Origin: Dallia pectoralis
Taxonomy: Eukaryota; Chordata; Actinopteri; Esociformes; Umbridae
NCBI GenBank assembly: GCA_029465975.1
Contig: CM055741.1
Span: forward strand, 5,959,223 to 6,023,222
DNA: 64,000 nucleotides
Reading direction: 5' to 3'
Below, piece by piece: positions 59,207 to 64,000 of the stretch; within the stretch, counting starts at the first letter, position 1, and the number at the start of each line of letters is the position of its first letter. The notes under the pieces are model-generated. The model did not search any database. It had not been told where the DNA came from and saw nothing but the letters and a program-made list of their open reading frames with translations. The translations under genes were made by a program, and so were the position numbers.

Positions 59207-62167
59207 ATGTCGTTCCCCCAACCCAAACCCGAGGTGCCTCAGGTACCCCAATGTCTCCTCAGGACCATAGACTGCCAACAAGGTGCTGTCAGAGCTGTGC
59301 GATTCAACGGTAAGAATTATGACAAGTAATATTATGAGTAATATCATCACTTTTGCGTCATCACCTTGGATGCGTTACAGAGGGGTCTGTATCTAATGCA
59401 TTTGTGTCGTGTTTTTAAACCACCCTTCGTTTGTGTCCTCTCTACCCCCTTCCGCCTAACTTCTCAGCGGACGGTAACTACTTGCTTTCCTGTGGTAGTG
59501 ACAAGTCTCTGAAGCTGTGGAGCGTGAGTCGGGGAACACTGCTGAAGACATACAGCGGTCATGGATACGAGGTGCTAGATGCTGATGGGTCAGTGTCTGT
59601 CTTTTGAAGGCTGCTTGTTCTCTATGTTGTCTTTTGAAACTATGCCTGGGTCGATGTTAGCACGCATTTTTGTGTTTTCGACCCAACTGCTGTGGTCATT
59701 TACCCCAGCGTGAAAGGAACTGGGTCCAGTCTAGGTGGAAGTTGCATCTACTTAGATCCGATCTTAGATAATTTCCCTAAACTATTATTGTACTAATGAC
59801 TTCTTATTGGATAAGGTTGCGTTAGCTCAGTGTTTTCTTCTCCTGTGTATATCAAATTGTCGCCATGGTTTGTGGATATTAATTCTTTCCAAAGACAAAC
59901 GGGGTCTACAAGTACGAAGTTTGAGTAAAACAACACTCTTGCAGACAGCATGTACATTCTGATCGAATGAAGTTCATGTAACATACTGACTTGTGATGTG
60001 CCCATTCACGAAAAAGCTGGAGTATATTTCTTCCTAAATTCAACCCATCAGGGAGTTTATCCTAGCCACCGTGTATCAACTTGTTGATGCGTGCTCTGTC
60101 GGGTTTTAGGACTTTAAAAAAGGCCATTATAAAATAAATTATAATGATTAACATGTCAATGTTGTCCTTAACTGTCAGTCTATCTGCTGTTATCGTTTGG
60201 GCCCTGATGTAACAGGATGTTAAGGTTTCTAACCATCCGTTCTTTCCTTAGTTCCTATGACAACAGCCAGCTGTGCTCCTGCAGCTCGGACAAGACAGTG
60301 ATTCTGTGGGACGTGGCGACTGGACAGGTCACTCGGAAACTGCGCGGCCACGCTGGGGTAAGAGAGAAGACGAAACAGAGGTGGAGGTTGGAAATGGTGG
60401 TGGGTGTGATTGAGACAGAGAGACGTTAAAACCTCAGGACTCACACTGGGATGGGAGAAACAATCCAAACATGTATATCATTGTTTTACTGTAATGGAAG
60501 AAAAGAGTAGAGGGGGGGAGAAAGGACTGCACTGGGTTAGATGCCAAAGTCATGGAGATGGAAGCAATATAAAAAACACAAGTATGACAACAGCCATAAA
60601 TATATTCTTATGGCTCTGACCTCTTACCTTGCTCTGTATCTGCAGAAAGTGAACTGTGTTCAGTTTAATGAAGAAGCTACCGTCATTTTGTCTGGTAAGT
60701 TGTCTTGCCCATCTCCAGCACATTGTAGCTCATCCACATCTCCTGGTCTGGAGCTTTAGGGGTTAACCACACAGCACCCTATGACGTGTGTGTGTGTGTG
60801 TGTGTGTAGGTTCCATCGACGGTGCTGTGCGTTGCTGGGACACCAGGTCCAGAAAGTTTGACCCCATCCAGATTCTTGACGAGGCGCGGGACGGCATCAG
60901 TAGCCTGAAGGTGTCAGAACATGAGCTGCTCACCGGGTCAGTACCAGGTTGGAGCTACGTTGGATAAGGCATGATACCTACCGAAGATATGGCTCAATAT
61001 AAATGACTAAAGCACTGTCTTTCTCCAGCTCTGTGGATGGGAGGGTGAGACGCTACGACCTTCGAATGGGACAGCTGCATGTGGACTTTGTCAACAGTCA
61101 GTAACCTACCCATGATGTCTAAACACTGACTTAGTGGACATGCACTTTTGCATCACACTCTTGACCTTTATTTCAGTGTAACTTTGAACTAGATAAAATA
61201 GCATGTTTTGACCATACAGCTCTGCGTTGACCCTCAGGCATTCTGTCACACAGTTATGTGTGTGTGGCCCGTTCTCTTTTCCGTTTTCCTGACGTTTCTC
61301 GTCTGTGCGTTCCAGGCCCCATCACGTGCGTGTGTTTCAGCGCGGACGCCCAGTGTACCCTGACCTCCAGCCTGGACTCGACCGTGCGCCTCCTGGATAA
61401 GAGCACGGGGGAGATGCTGGGGGAATACAGCGGACACACCATGAAGGGCTACAAGCTGGACTGCTGTCTGTCCAGTAAGGACACGCACATACTGAGCTGC
61501 TCTGAGGACGGGCATGTCTACTGCTGGGACCTGGTGGAGGTGAGCAGGGGGTTAGGGGTTAAGGGTTAGAGGACCACTGCAGGCCTTGGGCCATTTAAAA
61601 TCACGCTGAAAATTCCAAAACAATCAGCCGTTAAAATTTTCAGTTCAATCCGCGACCAAGAAGTTATTTGTCCCGGCACACAACCATGGCTTGCCGATTT
61701 TAAAAATGACTGTGTTGGTGTTACCGCGAAGTCGTTTTGGCCTAAAAAAAAAAAAAATCTCAATGTATTTATGAATGTGTAAATGTTTTTTGGACACGAT
61801 TGTTTTGGCTGACCAGTAACTTCATAGCCTCTCAATGGCTAATACACAGTTTAGGCAATCCAGAGTTTAGACACATCATTGGTTTGAGCAGGTCATTTAG
61901 AAGAAAGTGTGTTACTTGTGCATTGGTAGCCAACGCAGTTGTTGTTATGGGCTCATGGTTGGTTCAAATTCTTCACTCTCTCAGGGCTCTCTGACGCTGA
62001 AGCTGCCTGTCGGCAAAGCTGTCGTCCAATCGCTGTCCTTCCACCCGTCGGAAACCTGCCTCCTCACGGCCATGGAGGGGCGGGTTCAGGTGTGGGGGGT
62101 GGAGCCAGAGGAAACGGAGGATGTTGTTGAGGTTGGGGAAGTAGTTGTTAAAAAGGAGAAAATGTAG
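59207..62167 (+). CDS. wdr83: wdr83 (MORG1, WD40 scaffold), complete, 8 exons
   Basis: WDR83 is a seven-bladed WD40 scaffold reported in MAPK signalling, PHD3/HIF regulation and the spliceosome C complex. Coding exons are 59207-59309, 59468-59588, 60252-60357, 60646-60694, 60810-60936, 61029-61096, 61316-61539 and 61985-62167. All introns are GT-AG, and the frame closes across each junction. The total is 981 bp, or 326 residues, against about 315 in human. It starts MSFPQPKPEVPQ and reads CQQGAVRAVRFN, SCGSDKSLKLW, TYSGHGYEVLDA, KTVILWDVATGQV, FNEEATVILSGSIDGAVRCW, LKVSEHELLTGSVDGRVRRY, PITCVCFSADAQCT, LDCCLSSKDTHILSCSEDG and VVQSLSFHPSETCLLTAMEG. The C-terminus is a longer acidic tail ending in KKEKM. 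The start is the first ATG after the divergent promoter. Nothing is missing. Confidence 0.98.
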
Positions 62168-62331
62168 CAGCCACTAGGTGGACATGTTCGAAAGACAAAA
62201 AGTTGAGATGTACATGCGAGTGTATATGAACAGATTGTGTTTTGGTTCAGGGAAACCAGCTACTGCCCTAGAGTGGCAAAATATGTAAAACAAAATAGAA
62301 TTTGTAAATACTTTGTCAAAGTTTAACCTTG

Positions 62332-62337
62332 AATAAA
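62332..62337 (+). terminator. wdr83: wdr83 polyadenylation signal AATAAA
   Basis: Canonical AATAAA 165 bp after the wdr83 stop codon, within CTTGAATAAATCTTTCTC. Confidence 0.8.
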
Positions 62338-62824
62338 TCTTTCTCTTTTCTTAAAGTCTTTGAATACAGTATTTATTGATAACGTTATGAGGAAAATGTA
62401 ATATTTCTCTCACATTTTGACAATGACAACATTTAAATATGATTCTCTTTATTAAGGTCTGTACATATGATCATGGCATATAAACAAAATAAATTAATTA
62501 GCATCAAACAAAATGGACCTGAAATAAATAAATAATTTATTTTACATAAATACCTTGTTTGTTTGTAAGGAACTGTTTTTTTTCTTCACTAGTTAATTTT
62601 CCTCAACAAATAATAAACCAGCATTTGGTCTTAGAAAATGAGAGATTATGGATAAATAGTCCACTCTCATCATTGGTCAAAAATCTTACCAAAGCAACTT
62701 TTAAATAACTACAAAAAAACACAATGGAATGCCAAGAAATTAAGCTCGTCATAATTATTTTACATCTGTAAATGTCCTGCTGTGTCTCAATCATCGTTTT
62801 ACAGCATAAATGGGCCGAGCCACT
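62338..62824. other. Convergent 3' region, AT-rich, no gene
   Basis: AT-rich sequence between the 3' ends of wdr83 and the GDNF-family ligand, with several AATAAA-like strings on both strands. Nothing else is seen. Confidence 0.6.
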
Positions 62825-62830
62825 TTTAAT
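62825..62830 (-). terminator. Possible polyadenylation signal ATTAAA for the GDNF-family ligand
   Basis: ATTAAA on the minus strand, 71 bp after the ligand's stop codon. Confidence 0.55.
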
Positions 62831-62901
62831 TATTGCATCCCAAACTGCTCATGTGACCAGCGTGCCAAGCTCCACCCAATTTAGACATCAAGCCCCACCC
62901 C

Positions 62902-63353
62902 TTACCCCACACAGGTGCACCCTGCAGCTGACAGCTTCTCCACCTTGTGCCAGTGATGGCCATTGTCCAGGAACGCCAGGTCCTCGTGGTGGGTCGGCCG
63001 ACAACACGGCCTGCTCTGCCAAACCTCACCGGTGTCGACGTCAGGCAGGGAGCCCTTCAGCAGCAAGTTGCCCACAGTGAGGTCGTGGTTAGAGCGGACC
63101 CGGGGGCACTCGCCGCTGCAGTACTTGAAGAGGATGATCTCGTCCGCGTCGTAGCCCAGACCCAGGTCTCGGACCCGGAGGAGGACAGAGCGCAGACCGC
63201 ACTTGTTGGTGGAGCGACGGAACCGTATCGGGATTTGGGATGTCACAATGTCCCGTCGGTCTCCGAATCCGGAACTTCCTGCGTTGTCGTTCTCTTCGCC
63301 TCCCTCTCGCCTTTCCTCCTCTGATGGGGGGGATGATGAATGCCGTCGCTGCT
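62902..63353 (-). CDS. GDNF-family ligand (artemin/persephin-like), last exon with mature domain; 5' part outside window
   Basis: This encodes the end of the propeptide and the whole mature neurotrophic factor of a GDNF-family ligand, a secreted cystine-knot dimer that signals through GFR-alpha and RET. A CTTTCAG acceptor at 63354 opens the exon. An acidic, low-complexity propeptide (SEEERREGGEEND) leads to a furin-type RFRR site, after which about 99 residues follow. The seven family cysteines are present: KCGL, YCSGEC, PCCRPT and GCTC. LGLGYDADEI and the ending LSAAGCTCVG are typical of the family. RSNHDL and the loop length before PCCRPT resemble artemin, while DLAFLDNGHHW and LSAA resemble persephin, so I give no symbol. 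The signal-peptide exon is not seen and should lie beyond 64000. The stop TAA is at 62904-62902. Confidence 0.9.
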
Positions 63354-63727
63354 CTGAAAGATGTTGAGACAAACAGAAAAGGGGCGAGTGTTATTGAACC
63401 AAATGGATTCATTAATAACAACAAAGACATCAGAAGAACCATTAACAGATATTGGCTGCCCCATAAAGTCCCATATCTCATCAAAGATGTAAAGATCCTA
63501 GTATAAAAGGTATCTCGAAGCCAACAGTAGAAGTCCAATTGAATGTCATCCTGGTATGAACTCGTCACAAAGAAAAACTCCTCTTTGGGGTACCACCACA
63601 AGTGTGCAAAGTACTGGGGGATCCTAACTCCCAGAATTAGACACATGCCCCCGTATAAGTTAAGGTCGGGGCTGTCTGAACATTCTCCATTTGTTTCAAA
63701 ATTGCCATTCGTACGACTGCAGGGGTG
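63354..63727. other. Intron of the GDNF-family ligand gene
   Basis: Sequence upstream of the ligand's last exon. Open frames here show no signal peptide or ligand sequence. Confidence 0.6.
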
Positions 63728-64000
63728 CAGATAACAACTACAAGGGTACACATTACAACTACACAGGGTACACATTACAACTACACAGGGTACACATTAC
63801 AACTACACAGGGTACACATTACAACTACACAGGGGTACACATAACGACTACAGGGGTACACATTACAACTACACAGGGTACACATTACAACTACACAGGG
63901 GTACACATTACGACTACAGGGGTACACATTACAACTACACAGGGTACACATTACAACTACACAGGGGTACATATAACGACTACAGGGGTACACATTACAA
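63728..64000. repeat. 22/23-bp minisatellite at the window edge
   Basis: Units of ACAACTACACAGGGTACACA plus TT alternate with ACGACTACAGGGGTACACAT variants, about 13 copies, continuing past the end. It lies in the ligand gene's intron or upstream region. Confidence 0.93.

Overview
The window is vertebrate nuclear DNA, almost certainly from a teleost fish. It has spliced genes with vertebrate orthologues, very dense CA/TG microsatellites and minisatellites, Tc1-like DNA transposon and LINE debris, and an LTR retrotransposon. Three degenerate fragments near 54.4-55.9 kb look like a dispersed repeat I remember from salmonids and pikes, so a salmonid/esociform fish is possible. That part rests on memory only.

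Layout. 1-10.7 kb is the start of intron 1 of cacna1a (minus strand). Coding exon 1 is at 10705-11009 and ends at an AT-AC (U12-type) splice donor. 11.0-12.8 kb is its 5' UTR/promoter. 12.8-45.2 kb has no gene I can support. It is a run of unrelated tandem arrays, a decayed LINE reverse transcriptase (23.84-24.92 kb) and, at 32.5-38.1 kb, a truncated Tc1-like transposon split by a complete, apparently very young LTR element of 4841 bp with 440-bp LTRs. Two probable minus-strand exons of one or two unrecognised genes lie at 45664-46041 and 53298-53528, separated by more arrays.

57.1-63.4 kb is the gene-dense end. wdr83os (Asterix, an ER membrane-protein insertion factor; minus, 4 exons) and wdr83 (MORG1, a WD40 scaffold; plus, 8 exons) are divergent, with 479 bp between their start codons. 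Both coding sequences can be followed through every splice junction. wdr83 converges on the last exon of a GDNF-family ligand (minus), whose upstream exon lies beyond the window. cacna1a, wdr83 and wdr83os all lie on human 19p13, so this is a conserved neighbourhood.

The genes do not form a pathway: a neuronal calcium channel, an ER chaperone subunit, a signalling/splicing scaffold and a secreted neurotrophic factor. The most unusual item is the LTR element. It lacks visible gag-pol, carries a proline-rich repeat ORF, and has a 10-nt stretch just after the 5' LTR that is complementary to a site inside the LTR, as expected for Tf1/sushi-type self-priming.
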